Positions 1-11,387 are shown, counted from the stretch's first letter. The stretch: 64,000 nt of DNA from Terriglobales bacterium (GCA_035651995.1 DASRER010000039.1:1-64000); one strand, 5' to 3'. Made by a program: numbers and translations. Notes: a model not told the origin generated them from the sequence alone.

Positions 1-197
1 AAATACTCCCAGGCGGTGCCGTAAGGGCTGTAGTCCTCGCGTACCGTCCCCCAGGCGCGCTCACTCAGGTACGGGCCCCAGCGCTTCCAGTGCCGGGTGC
101 GCTCGCGGCTTTCGGTGAGGCGTTCATCAACGGCGCAGCCCGCCCGGCGCGATCCGTCGCTGCTGGAGATGATCGAATTTTTGTCGCGTGGCGTCAT
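1..197 (-). CDS. MGH1-like glycoside hydrolase, N-terminal fragment
   Basis: The first 65 codons of a minus-strand gene that runs off the left edge; the ATG is at 195-197. The peptide contains [19 protein letters not shown] followed by a tyrosine-rich stretch. I know this block as the N-terminal signature of the large MGH1-like (GH63-related) glucosidases that act on alpha-glucosides such as glucosylglycerate or mannosylglycerate. The catalytic domain lies outside the window, so the substrate cannot be read. It is divergent from the MarR gene at 321. Family call is from this one motif; substrate unknown. Confidence 0.72.
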   Translation of the reverse strand, partial: MTPRDKNSIISSSDGSRRAGCAVDERLTESRERTRHWKRWGPYLSERAWGTVREDYSPYGTAWEY

Positions 198-294
198 CGC
201 GACTTTGGCACATCGAGGCGACCTGGTTAGGCTACGCGCACCACCGTGCCGTCCACAAGAAAAGCTCTCTTGACCGTTCTGATAACCTCACATT

Positions 295-310
295 GATCGT
301 TGCAGCGATC
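295..310. promoter_or_regulatory. Candidate MarR operator palindrome
   Basis: GATCGTTG-CAGCGATC is a 16-bp palindrome with one mismatch, lying in the gap between the divergent glycosidase and MarR genes, just upstream of the GTG start at 321. MarR proteins usually bind palindromes of this size in their own promoter. Function is inferred from position and symmetry only. Confidence 0.35.
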
Positions 311-320
311 GAGAACGACC

Positions 321-785
321 GTGGGAGAAGCGCTCCGCCGGCGGATTCAGCAATCGCGTTTTCGCAGCCCGACGCAGGAAGCTATGCTCAACCTGATCGT
401 GGCGGCGGCGCACGTGCGTGAGCGCGTCGACCGCGTTTGTTCCCGCTACGGCATCACCATGGGGCAGTACAACGTGCTCCGCATCCTGCGCGGCGTGCAT
501 CCTGAAGGCCATCCTCGCTGCGAAATCATCCGCCGCATGCTGGAGCGCGCCCCCGACGTCACGCGCCTGGTCGACCGGCTGGAAAAGCAGAGGCTGGTGG
601 CGCGCGACCGCTCCGAGCGCGACCGGCGACTCTCCCTCACCCGCATCACTCCCAGGGGCCTGCGCCTGCTGGAAACAATCGAGCCGGTGCTGGAGCGCGA
701 AGTGCAGCGCGAATTTTCCGAGCGCGTCTCCCGCGACGACTGCCGCGAACTGTCGCGCATCTGCGAAAACATCTACGGGGAATAG
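321..785 (+). CDS. MarR family transcriptional regulator
   Basis: A 154-residue winged-helix regulator. The region around YGITMGQYNVLRIL is the first helices of the MarR fold; DVTRLVDRLEKQRLVARD followed by SERDRR is the typical recognition helix, wing and the conserved DxRxR-like turn; the C-terminal helix closes the dimerisation domain. I prefer GTG at 321 to the in-frame TTG at 300 because the latter would sit inside a palindrome that looks like the operator. It ends 7 bp before the convergent stop of the RsbW-like gene. Effector and targets are unknown; the divergent glycosidase gene is a plausible target. Confidence 0.88.
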   Translation: MGEALRRRIQQSRFRSPTQEAMLNLIVAAAHVRERVDRVCSRYGITMGQYNVLRILRGVHPEGHPRCEIIRRMLERAPDVTRLVDRLEKQRLVARDRSERDRRLSLTRITPRGLRLLETIEPVLEREVQREFSERVSRDDCRELSRICENIYGE

Positions 786-792
786 GCGTTTG

Positions 793-1269
793 TCAGCCGC
801 CCAGGCCGCAGTTCTTCGGCTGGGTAAACTTGCGCATGCGGATCTCGGTGCCGCCGTTGCGGTACTCCACGTGGTCCATCAGCTGGTTGATGAGGAACAC
901 CCCGCGTCCATTGCGCTCGTAGAGCTGCCGGCCGTAAAGCGGGCTCGGCAGCCGCGCGGGATCGAAGCCCTCGCCCGGATCGCGCACAATCACCAGCAGG
1001 CCATGCTCATCGTCGCACGCCACGCAGCATTGCACCTGCTTGCTGGCGTCGCCCCGCGCGCCGTGCACCACGGCGTTTGCCAGGGCTTCCCGCAGCGCCA
1101 GCTCCACGTCCTGCTCCTGTCCGCAGGCGCAGTTCACCGCCGCCACGACTTTCATCACTGCATCGACAACCTTGTTGAGCCCGCCCGCGTCGGCAGGAAA
1201 TGACAGGCTGGCGCGCAGCCTGGTGCGGTCGGAGTCGAAGTCGCAGTGCAGCAGCCCGGGACTGGACAT
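793..1269 (-). CDS. RsbW-like anti-sigma factor / serine kinase (HATPase)
   Basis: A 158-residue GHKL-type ATPase domain standing alone. The N box is in ELALREALANAVVHGA (the E and N residues that hold Mg-ATP), the G1 box is DPGEGFDP, and NGRGVFLINQLMD is the G2 box and ATP lid. Isolated domains of this type are anti-sigma factors or serine kinases of partner-switching modules (RsbW/SpoIIAB family). The response regulator gene ends 30 bp upstream on the same strand, suggesting a two-gene operon. No anti-anti-sigma (STAS) or sigma gene is present nearby, so its partner must be encoded elsewhere. Confidence 0.85.
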   Translation of the reverse strand: MSSPGLLHCDFDSDRTRLRASLSFPADAGGLNKVVDAVMKVVAAVNCACGQEQDVELALREALANAVVHGARGDASKQVQCCVACDDEHGLLVIVRDPGEGFDPARLPSPLYGRQLYERNGRGVFLINQLMDHVEYRNGGTEIRMRKFTQPKNCGLGG

Positions 1270-1299
1270 GTCTCGATCCGGAGAAATTCTACTCTCCCG

Positions 1300-1674
1300 T
1301 CAAGCCGTATTCCCTTGCGCCCATCCTGGCGCCTCGCGCAGCAGCCGTTCCACCACTTCCACCAGCTCGCCGGCGCGGCTGCCCTTGCTGAGGAATTCGT
1401 CCACGAACTCCAACCCCTGGGGTCGCTCCGGATACCCGGAGAGCACCAGGATCGGCGCAGCCGGCCGCGCCTGGCGGATTCGGGCCAGGTAATCGGCGCC
1501 CTCGACGCCGCGCAGCAGATCAGACACCACCAGGTCAACTGCTTGGCTGGCCACCACCCCCAGCGCCTCTTCACCGGTCCCGACCGCGATCACTTCGTGA
1601 CCGGCGCGGCGGAGCACGATCGAATGCAGCTCGAGTATGTCGCGCTCGTCGTCAATGCACAGGATGCGGGCCAT
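1300..1674 (-). CDS. Single-domain response regulator (CheY-like receiver)
   Basis: A 124-residue receiver domain with no output domain. The acidic pair is in ILCIDDERD, the phospho-acceptor Asp is in DLVVSDLL (about residue 52), the switch residue is the Ser of LVLSGYPE, and the conserved Lys is in FLSKG. It therefore signals by protein-protein contact. It lies directly upstream of the RsbW-like ATPase gene on the same strand, so it may feed into the same partner-switching circuit. No histidine kinase is encoded nearby. Confidence 0.9.
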   Translation of the reverse strand: MARILCIDDERDILELHSIVLRRAGHEVIAVGTGEEALGVVASQAVDLVVSDLLRGVEGADYLARIRQARPAAPILVLSGYPERPQGLEFVDEFLSKGSRAGELVEVVERLLREAPGWAQGNTA

Positions 1675-1827
1675 AGGCGTGGCCGAGCCTCCGGGACCCC
1701 CGTACCGCCTCGATGATCGGGGCGGAGATTACCACTCGTTTATCTAAAACACCAGAAATTGATAACGAACACGTACATAACCTTGTTACTAGTAGCGCTC
1801 CCGACTGCGATTTTGACACTAAGTCAC

Positions 1828-1856
1828 TTCCCACGCGGATTGGGCCTCAGTAGAAT
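1828..1856 (+). promoter_or_regulatory. Candidate promoter of structured RNA copy A
   Basis: TAGAAT at 1851-1856 is a good -10 hexamer; TTCCCA at 1828-1833 lies 17 bp upstream as a weak -35. A TTGACA at 1813 is too far away for standard spacing. The -10 ends 7 bp before the 5' strand of the RNA closing stem, so transcription would begin almost exactly at the stem, as in copy B. Confidence 0.5.
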
Positions 1857-1863
1857 CTGCCCT

Positions 1864-1997
1864 GCCGAACAGCCACATCGGTTTAGCCGACACTCGCCTG
1901 CCTTACGGATGGATGCGCCGGGTCGAATCTCAAGTCCTAGCGTTCCGCAGGCGGTGGATTTGGGCTCACTCTGCTCCGGTGGCTGTTCGGCTTTATC
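1864..1997 (+). ncRNA. Structured RNA, copy A (paralog of 43376-43505)
   Basis: GCCGAACAGCCAC (1864-1876) pairs perfectly with GTGGCTGTTCGGC (1979-1991), closing a rod-like fold about 128 nt long followed by TTTATCT. Inside, AGCC pairs with GGCT, and CGCCTGC pairs with GCAGGCG. The core shares long blocks with the locus at 43376-43505: TTTAGCC, ACGGATGGA, AGGCGGTGGA and CTCTGCTCC occur in the same order. The closing stem differs in sequence between copies but stays paired, which supports selection on RNA structure. It lies in the gap between two divergent genes. I cannot match it to RNase P, tmRNA, SRP RNA or a riboswitch class that I know; the elongated shape is only loosely reminiscent of 6S RNA. 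Confidence 0.68.
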
Positions 1998-2299
1998 TCG
2001 CCTTCCGGCCCCGAAGCAGCAGAGAGATGCGCCCCCGACCAAAGGAACACATCTCTCGTGGCCCCTTTGACTGAGCAGAGCACGAAAAAGGGTGCCGGAA
2101 GGTGAGATGCTGCCCCGCCCTCCTGGGCAGCCCGGTTCAGCGGACCGCTTCCCGCAGCTCACCTCTGAGGTCCGCCGCCTCGCCGGCCGCTGCGCAAAAC
2201 TGTTGATCTCGCGCAACTTCGCACCGCAGGGTTCGGGCCGCGGCTACCCGCGACAAACTCCTCCTGGTTCTTGCCATCTGACTGCTGGGAGGGAAAACC
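1998..2299 (+). other. Non-coding gap with two hairpins
   Basis: No convincing gene. GAGAGATG (2022-2029) pairs with CATCTCTC (2050-2057), and GCTGCCC (2109-2115) pairs with GGGCAGC (2125-2131). These may be the 3' part of RNA copy A or the leader of the PA2169-like gene at 2300. A strong ribosome binding site (GGGAGGG) precedes that ATG. Confidence 0.4.
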
Positions 2300-2797
2300 A
2301 TGGCACAGCGCCATCCTGGCCGTCCCCAACCTGCCGCGGGAAAGTTCGACCCAGACCAGATACGTCTGCTCCTGGAGCACTTGATCGATACCTGCCGCGA
2401 CGGAGAGCAGGGATACCTTGACGCCGCCGACCGGGTCGAAGATCCCGAGTTGCGCGGCTTCTTCGCCGAACAGGCGCGGGAGCGCGGCCGCTTCGCCGTC
2501 GAGTTGCGGGGTGAGCTCGAGCGCCTGCTCGGAAAGTGGGAGTCCACGCGCGAAGGCAGCGTGGGAGGCATGCTGCGCCGCGCCTGGATCGACGTGAAGA
2601 GCGCCCTCGGCGGTGGCGACCTCGCCATCCTCGAATCAGTCGAAGCCGGCGAAGACGCCGCGCGCGACGCCTATCAGAAAGCCCTTAGTCAGCTCTTGCC
2701 GCCCGATCTGCTCGGCCGGCTGCGCACCCAGGCCCAGAGCGTCTATGCAGCCCACGACCACGTGCGTATGCTGCGGAACCGCCGCAGGGCGGCCTGA
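2300..2797 (+). CDS. PA2169-family (DUF2383) four-helix-bundle protein
   Basis: A 165-residue, fully helical, ferritin-like protein. LLEHLIDTCRDGEQGYLDAA at residues 23-42 is the first helix, ELRGFFAEQARERGRFAVEL the second, and AILESVEAGEDAARDAYQKA the fourth; this spacing matches the PA2169/DUF2383 family. Members are small stress-associated bundles of unsettled biochemical role. The ATG is preceded by GGGAGGGAAAACC, an excellent ribosome binding site. It stands alone between the RNA locus and the convergent gene ending at 2927. Confidence 0.82.
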   Translation: MAQRHPGRPQPAAGKFDPDQIRLLLEHLIDTCRDGEQGYLDAADRVEDPELRGFFAEQARERGRFAVELRGELERLLGKWESTREGSVGGMLRRAWIDVKSALGGGDLAILESVEAGEDAARDAYQKALSQLLPPDLLGRLRTQAQSVYAAHDHVRMLRNRRRAA

Positions 2798-2874
2798 GAC
2801 CTGCGCATGTCGTCACCGGTCCTTGCTCTGGCGGAACCGGAAGTCTGCGCCTCGCTCCTCCGGCGCGAAAAAAA

Positions 2875-2904
2875 TCGCCCCTGCTCGATATCGGGCAGGG
2901 GCGA
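2875..2904 (-). terminator. Intrinsic terminator of the 3625-2927 gene
   Basis: TCGCCCCTGC (2875-2884) pairs with GCAGGGGCGA (2895-2904). Read on the minus strand the hairpin is followed by a run of T, 22 bp after the stop of the minus-strand gene. Confidence 0.85.
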
Positions 2905-2926
2905 GAACGGTCAGCGCGCCGAACGA

Positions 2927-3625
2927 CTAGGCGACTTTTTTGCGGGCTTGCTGCTCGCCGCCGGCCATTTCGGCGCCTTCGATGCCCCGGGTGATCTCCA
3001 GGTAGCAGATCTTCCCGCGCTCGATGACGCTGGTCAGCTCTTCGATCACGCCGCGTCCGCTGGCGTAGCGGTCCACCAGCCGCTCGAGCTGCTTGCCGAA
3101 TTCGCGCGTGGCGTTGGCCGGACCTCCGGCTTCGGTGCGCACGCGTCCGCTGGGCAGGTCGGCCGGAATGAAGATGCCTTTGCTGGCCAGCAGGCCGAAC
3201 GCATAAAAGAGATGAGCGGTGGCGGCAAAGTACGCGCGGCGCTGCTGGTCCGGCTCGCGCGTTTCCAGCTGCTCCGCCACCTCCACCAGGCCGCGGGCGG
3301 AACGCGAGAGTTCAGTGATGAATGTGGCGTCCGTCGGCGGCAGGCCGAAGGTGGCGCCGATTGGCTGACGCAGCGCGCCGGCGAACTGCTCCGGCGAAAT
3401 GTGCGGCGGCTGTCCGAACTGCGCGCCAATGCCGATGTTGCCGGTCTCACTGGGGTTGATGCCGCCGAGCACCTGCTGCTCGCCCAGCGGCTGTATGGGC
3501 GCCTGCGCGAACCGTGACTGGAACGGTGCCGGCGGAACGAAGCTGAACGGCTGCGAATACGGGGTTCCGTATCCGAAGGCCGTCGGATTTCCGAATGAAT
3601 ATGCTGAAGCGCCGTACGGATTCAT
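2927..3625 (-). CDS. Hypothetical protein with aromatic/proline-rich N-terminus
   Basis: A 232-residue protein I do not recognise. Start ATG at 3625 follows an ideal AGGAGGAGT ribosome binding site. The first 60 residues are Tyr/Phe/Pro/Ser/Gly-rich and probably disordered (MNPYGASAYSFGNPTAFGYG). Residues about 90-225 look like an ordinary folded, largely helical domain: TFITELSRSARGLVEVAEQL, then AYFAATAHLFYAFGLLASKG. No signal peptide. It is the second gene of a pair with the Q/P-rich gene at 3667-4362 (41-bp gap) and ends at a strong terminator. Confidence 0.75.
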   Translation of the reverse strand: MNPYGASAYSFGNPTAFGYGTPYSQPFSFVPPAPFQSRFAQAPIQPLGEQQVLGGINPSETGNIGIGAQFGQPPHISPEQFAGALRQPIGATFGLPPTDATFITELSRSARGLVEVAEQLETREPDQQRRAYFAATAHLFYAFGLLASKGIFIPADLPSGRVRTEAGGPANATREFGKQLERLVDRYASGRGVIEELTSVIERGKICYLEITRGIEGAEMAGGEQQARKKVA

Positions 3626-3666
3626 GAACTCCTCCTGGATCCCAAAATGGTTCGAAGGTGAGTTGC

Positions 3667-4362
3667 CTAAACGCTGACGCCCGCGACGCATCCGTTGCGC
3701 GCGTCGAAGCTCACGCTGCGACCTGGGTCTTGCGCCAGGGCGCGCTTGGTGAGTGCGTCGAGCAGGGTGGGCACGATGACGTGAAGCACATACGCCTGTA
3801 TCTCGATCGGGTTGCGGCTGGCGAGCACCTGCGCTGGGATGGTGAGGTCAATGTCCACCGCGCGGGTCGTTACCACGTTGGCGTTGGGTATGCCCGCCCC
3901 GGGAAACGCTTGTGCCTGCATCTGCTGCTGCGCGCCCGCCCATTGCTGCTGCAGATGTGGCGCAACCTGCGGCCACATTGCCTGAAGGTGCGGCATCTGC
4001 GCGAAGCCTGCCGTGGCAGGATTGAACATTACAGGGTTGAACATTAAGGGATGGGCGAAGCCGGGCTGGCCCGCTTGCGCGAACCCCGGCTGCTGCCCCG
4101 GCGGTTGAAACAGCGGGCTGAGGCCTGGTTGCTGCGGCGGTTGCTGAAAAAACTGCTGTGGCGGTTGCTGGAAAAACTGTGGTGTCGGCTGTTGCAGGAA
4201 GGGATTACTCGCGAACGGGCCCTGCTGAAGCGGCTGACCGGCCCCTCCGGTTGCCCCCGTTTGAAAACCGGCGGTGAATGCCGGCGTCCAGCCAAACATT
4301 TCGTACGCGCTTCCGTTTCCGCGGGTTTGCGAGCTTGATGTCATCAATTCGTAGGGAACCAT
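3667..4362 (-). CDS. Q/P/F-rich low-complexity hypothetical protein
   Basis: A 231-residue protein of unknown function. The ATG at 4362 follows AGGAG. Residues about 45-150 are extremely rich in Gln, Pro and Phe, with near-repeats of QFFQQPPQ and later QQQWAGAQQQMQAQ; this composition resembles prion-like or phase-separating segments. The C-terminal 70 residues (TRAVDIDLTIPAQVLASRNP onward) look folded. No signal peptide or membrane segment. It is the first gene of a two-gene unit with the gene at 2927-3625, which also has a disordered N-terminus, so the two products may act together. An open frame continues upstream to 5007 but has no coding character. Confidence 0.75.
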   Translation of the reverse strand: MVPYELMTSSSQTRGNGSAYEMFGWTPAFTAGFQTGATGGAGQPLQQGPFASNPFLQQPTPQFFQQPPQQFFQQPPQQPGLSPLFQPPGQQPGFAQAGQPGFAHPLMFNPVMFNPATAGFAQMPHLQAMWPQVAPHLQQQWAGAQQQMQAQAFPGAGIPNANVVTTRAVDIDLTIPAQVLASRNPIEIQAYVLHVIVPTLLDALTKRALAQDPGRSVSFDARNGCVAGVSV

Positions 4363-5066
4363 GTTTCTCCTCGCTGTGATTTGCTGCAGAGGTCTGGTGA
4401 CGCGTGCTGGGTTGCAATTGAGCAGCGCTCCCGAGCGGAACGCCCCAATTTCATTGCTTCGTGATGGACTGTTCGATGACCGGCTCTTCCGTAACGGGTT
4501 GTCGTTCCTGCTGTGGAAAAGATTTTTTTCGCGAGCAGTTGCTCTCCGCTGAATCGTTCCGACCTTTACGCCGATCGTGCCTCCGGTCCGCCTTCCCTTT
4601 GCCTCGCTGGGGAACCAGCGCGCATCATCCAACCGCTGCTTCACCGAAGCGTCCGCAACGGTGAGGGACCAGGGTGCTGACTGCTGAGTGGCTTGTATCG
4701 GTGCGCCATTTGCGCTAGAGTCAATCAAGCTCTCTTGCGGTCCTCCGTCCGACCTCCTTAGTTCGCTCGCCGGGAAAAGAGCGCTCACAAGCTGCATTGG
4801 GTGTAGAACATCGTGGGGCAATCGCCAGGGGCCCCCTATATGTTGCGTTTGGCGCTTGACCAGCGCCCTCTTCGCCGGTACATTTACCTCATCTGGGGGT
4901 CCAGCCCACCCCGCGTCAGTGAGGTTTGAGTGACCGGCGCCGGCAGGATTGAGGTCCGGGCGGATACCTGTGCATTCCTCCGCCTTCCCCTCCCTGGCCG
5001 AGCACAAACGTCAACCTGCATCCAGAAGCCGCATAGCGGCTGTCCAGCCCGAGCCAGGAGTACGCG
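4363..5066. other. Intergenic region upstream of smc
   Basis: No gene is supported in these 704 bases. The right end holds the smc promoter and an inverted repeat; the left end must hold the promoter of the Q/P-rich gene, which I cannot place with confidence. Confidence 0.5.
4851..4884 (+). promoter_or_regulatory. smc promoter with inverted repeat over the -35
   Basis: TTGACC (4856-4861) and TACATT (4879-4884) are separated by exactly 17 bp. GGCGCT (4851-4856) and AGCGCC (4862-4867) form an inverted repeat centred on the -35 box, a typical place for a repressor operator. Position about 180 bp upstream of the smc start leaves a long leader. Confidence 0.5.
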
Positions 5067-8981
<3,915 letters not shown>

Positions 8982-9017
8982 AGGCATGGCTCGCTGCGTT
9001 TCTTCCCCGCGAAGGCG

Positions 9018-9030
9018 GAGACGTTGCAAG
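9018..9030. repeat. GAGACGTTGC-type palindrome, partial copy
   Basis: GGAGACGTTGCAAGCGCC matches the left half of the palindromic repeat seen at 11155-11179 and 60338-60359; the right half has decayed. Confidence 0.35.
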
Positions 9031-9062
9031 CGCCATCGCCACCCAGGTTGCCTCGCGGCAAG

Positions 9063-9102
9063 CCCGCGCAGAGACGCTGATCACGCCGCGTCTCTGCGCG
9101 GG
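9063..9102. repeat. Perfect 15-bp inverted repeat after smc
   Basis: CCCGCGCAGAGACGC (9063-9077) pairs perfectly with GCGTCTCTGCGCGGG (9088-9102) around a 10-nt loop. There is no T-run, so it is not a classical terminator. The CAGAGACGC/GCGTCTCTG words recur in the inverted repeats at 20930, 22041 and 25834. Confidence 0.7.
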
Positions 9103-9260
9103 GCCCTTCCGCTTCTCTGCTTCCTCAGCCATGCACAAAAAATTCACAGCGCCGGCGCCCTGAAACCGGCTACAGTCGGCCCGTTCGCGGCATCTGAATT
9201 CTGTCAATTGTTTTTCACCGGAGGAGCTCCGGCGCGCAACTCGCAAAATCGCCGCCCGCG

Positions 9261-9288
9261 TTGACAAAACAGGTTGGCTGGCTAGAAT
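9261..9288 (+). promoter_or_regulatory. Sigma70 promoter of purC operon
   Basis: TTGACA (9261-9266) and TAGAAT (9283-9288) with a 16-bp spacer, 34 bp upstream of the purC GTG. Confidence 0.7.
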
Positions 9289-9322
9289 ACGCCACTGTCC
9301 TGTTCGAAGAATATTTCTCATC

Positions 9323-10234
9323 GTGACTGCTTCTATTATCGAATCCGCACTGCTCCAGACCGACTTCCCCGACCTTGAACTCTGGGCCAGCGGCAAGGTC
9401 CGCGACATTTACCGCGTCGACAACGAACGCCTGCTGTTCATCGCCACCGATCGCATTTCGGCGTTCGATTACGTCCTCGCCACCGGCATCCCGCTCAAGG
9501 GCAAGGTCCTCACCCAGACCTCGCTGTTCTGGTTCGATTTCCTGCGCAACACGGTGCGCAACCACGTCATTACCGCTGACGTGAGGCAGTACCCGGCGCC
9601 GCTCGAAAAACACAAAGACCTGCTCCGTGGCCGTTCCATGCTGGTCGTCTCGGCGGACATGGTCGCCATCGAATGCGTCGTGCGTGGATACATTTCCGGC
9701 TCGGCCTGGAAGGAGTACCAGCAGGCCGGCACCGTGTGCGGCATCAGGCTGCCCGCGGGCCTGCGCGACAGCGACAAGCTCCCCGAACCCATTTTCACCC
9801 CGGCCATCAAGGCCACCAGCGGCCACGACGAAAACATCTCCTTCGCCGAGATGGTCAAGCGCGTCGGCCCTGAGCTGAGCGAAACGCTGCGCGACCTCAG
9901 CCTGCGCATCTACACCCAGGCGGCCGACTACGCCCTCACCCGCGGCATCATCATCGCTGATACGAAGTTCGAATTCGGCAACACCGCCGGCGGGCTGGTG
10001 CTCGCCGACGAAGTGCTGACTCCCGATTCGTCGCGCTTTTGGCCGGCCGACAAGTACCAGCCCGGCAAGGCGCAGGAGTCGTTCGACAAGCAGTACGTGC
10101 GCGATTACCTGGAGTCCATCCGCTGGAACAAGCAGCCGCCCGCTCCGGCCCTGCCGGCCGAGGTGGCGGCGCGCACCAGCGAAAAGTACGTGGAGGCGTT
10201 CCGGCGCCTCACCGGACGCGAGCTTGACGCCTAG
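9323..10234 (+). CDS. purC: SAICAR synthase
   Basis: A 303-residue phosphoribosylaminoimidazole-succinocarboxamide synthase, the step of de novo purine synthesis that joins CAIR and aspartate with ATP. ASGKVRDIYRVDNERLLFIA at residues 22-41, DRISAFDYVL, ECVVRGYISGSAWKEY and IIIADTKFEFG are family signatures. The length suits the long (about 300-residue) form. The GTG start lacks a clear Shine-Dalgarno and lies 34 bp after the promoter, so the leader is very short. First gene of an apparent purC-cvpA-Fis-like operon (21-bp gap to cvpA). No other pur gene is nearby. Confidence 0.97.
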   Translation: MTASIIESALLQTDFPDLELWASGKVRDIYRVDNERLLFIATDRISAFDYVLATGIPLKGKVLTQTSLFWFDFLRNTVRNHVITADVRQYPAPLEKHKDLLRGRSMLVVSADMVAIECVVRGYISGSAWKEYQQAGTVCGIRLPAGLRDSDKLPEPIFTPAIKATSGHDENISFAEMVKRVGPELSETLRDLSLRIYTQAADYALTRGIIIADTKFEFGNTAGGLVLADEVLTPDSSRFWPADKYQPGKAQESFDKQYVRDYLESIRWNKQPPAPALPAEVAARTSEKYVEAFRRLTGRELDA

Positions 10235-10255
10235 CGCGGCGCCGCCGGAGACGAC

Positions 10256-10813
10256 GTGAGCGGGCTGGACTGGCTCATCCTGGGCATCCTGCTGCTCTCG
10301 GTCCTCACGGCGGTGGCGCAGGGATTCTTCTTTGAGCTGTTTTCGCTGGCCGGCGCCGTCATTGGCTACCTGCTGGCGGCCTGGGCATACCCCCGGGCGG
10401 CAGCCTGGTTCTTGCCCTACGTGGCCACGCCGTGGATTGCCGACGTGGCCGGGTTTCTGACGATTTTCTTTGCCGTCGTGCTGCTGGCCGGTTTTGCCGG
10501 ACGCATGGCGCGGTGGATGTTCGAGGAAGCCGGCCTGCGATGGTTTGACCGCCTGCTGGGCGGCGCCTTCGGGCTGGCGCGCGGCGCGATTGTCGCCGTC
10601 GTCCTGGTGCTGGGAATGGCCGCGCTCTCGCCGGGCGCGCAGATGCTCGAGGGCTCGGCGCTGGCGCCCTATCTCCTGGTCATCGGACGCGCGGCAATCT
10701 GGTTGGCGCCCTCCAGCTTGCGCCAGGGATTTGAGCGCGGCCTCGACGCACTGCGTCACATCCAACGCAAGCCGGACGCACCTCAGCCGGCGACGGTACC
10801 TGCACAGCGCTGA
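10256..10813 (+). CDS. cvpA: CvpA family membrane protein
   Basis: A 185-residue inner-membrane protein. GTG start. MSGLDWLILGILLLSVLTAV is the first membrane segment and carries the typical CvpA opening; further hydrophobic helices occur at about 29-45, 60-82 and 98-120, with the family-like WFDRLLGGAFGLARGA between the last two. CvpA proteins are linked to colicin V production and envelope homeostasis in enterobacteria, and cvpA sits next to purF there; here it follows purC. Its stop codon overlaps the region of the next gene's possible start. The last 20 residues are polar and proline-rich. Confidence 0.85.
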   Translation: MSGLDWLILGILLLSVLTAVAQGFFFELFSLAGAVIGYLLAAWAYPRAAAWFLPYVATPWIADVAGFLTIFFAVVLLAGFAGRMARWMFEEAGLRWFDRLLGGAFGLARGAIVAVVLVLGMAALSPGAQMLEGSALAPYLLVIGRAAIWLAPSSLRQGFERGLDALRHIQRKPDAPQPATVPAQR

Positions 10814-10869
10814 TGCTGGCGCCGCGCGAAAGTACAGTTGGACTGCGTGGTCTTCTGAAGGAGACGGCC

Positions 10870-11151
10870 GTGAAGGACCAGTTGGAAGCGTTGGTTACGC
10901 AGATGTACCAGAGCGGGATCCTCTACTCGGAGGCGGTGCGCGAGTTCAAAAAGCGCTTCCTGCTGACCGTTCTGGCCCAGAACCACGGCAACCAGTCCAA
11001 GGCCGCCCGCGAGCTGGGCATGCACCGCAACACGCTCAGCCGCACCATCACCGAACTCAAGCTCGACGTGCACGCCCTGCGCGGCGGCGCGCGCCGCCCG
11101 CCCCGCGGCGCCCGTCCCCAGGTCATCGAGCGAAAGGCCGCCCGCGGGTAA
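10870..11151 (+). CDS. Fis-type helix-turn-helix regulator
   Basis: A short DNA-binding protein (93 residues from GTG at 10870). The HTH is NQSKAARELGMHRNTLSRTI, the same helix-turn-helix as the C-terminus of Fis and of NtrC-type activators. The C-terminal tail is Arg/Ala/Pro-rich and basic. I choose GTG at 10870 because AAGGAGA lies 6 bp upstream; an ATG at 10813 overlapping the cvpA stop would add 19 unconserved residues. Third gene of the purC operon. Targets unknown. Confidence 0.82.
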   Translation: MKDQLEALVTQMYQSGILYSEAVREFKKRFLLTVLAQNHGNQSKAARELGMHRNTLSRTITELKLDVHALRGGARRPPRGARPQVIERKAARG

Positions 11152-11154
11152 CCT

Positions 11155-11179
11155 GTAGCAACGTTGCTTGCAGCGTCTC
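11155..11179. repeat. GAGACGTTGC-type palindromic repeat
   Basis: AGCAACGTTGC followed by TTGCAGCGTCTC, immediately after the Fis-like stop codon. It matches GAGATGTTGC-TT-GCAACGTCTC at 60338-60359. Confidence 0.5.
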
Positions 11180-11340
11180 CTGCCTGGAAGGGCGCGGCTT
11201 CAGGACGCGCCAGTCGGCCCCGCCGCCGATTCGGCATTGGCCGCCGACGTATTCTCCGCCAGCGTTCCTTCCTCCGCTGCCAACGGGCAATACCTGCGGT
11301 CCGGAACTATCCGCTGGCCACGATCCACTCCGTAAAACAA

Positions 11341-11371
11341 AAAGCCCATCCCGCGAAGCGGGACGGGCTTT
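11341..11371. terminator. Bidirectional intrinsic terminator
   Basis: AAAGCCC-AT-CCCGC pairs with GCGGG-AC-GGGCTTT around a GAA loop. It lies between the convergent Fis-like operon and the TPR gene and has A/T tracts on both sides, so it can serve both strands. Confidence 0.85.
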
Positions 11372-11387
11372 GCATTCCGCCAGAGGT

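Noticed and set aside
1824-2216. 130-codon minus-strand frame over RNA copy A
   Set aside because: No ribosome site, biased composition, and the paired stem with covariation to copy B explains the conservation better.
4363-5007. Upstream extension of the Q/P-rich gene
   Set aside because: The frame is open, but the sequence lacks coding character and a good AGGAG site precedes the ATG at 4362.
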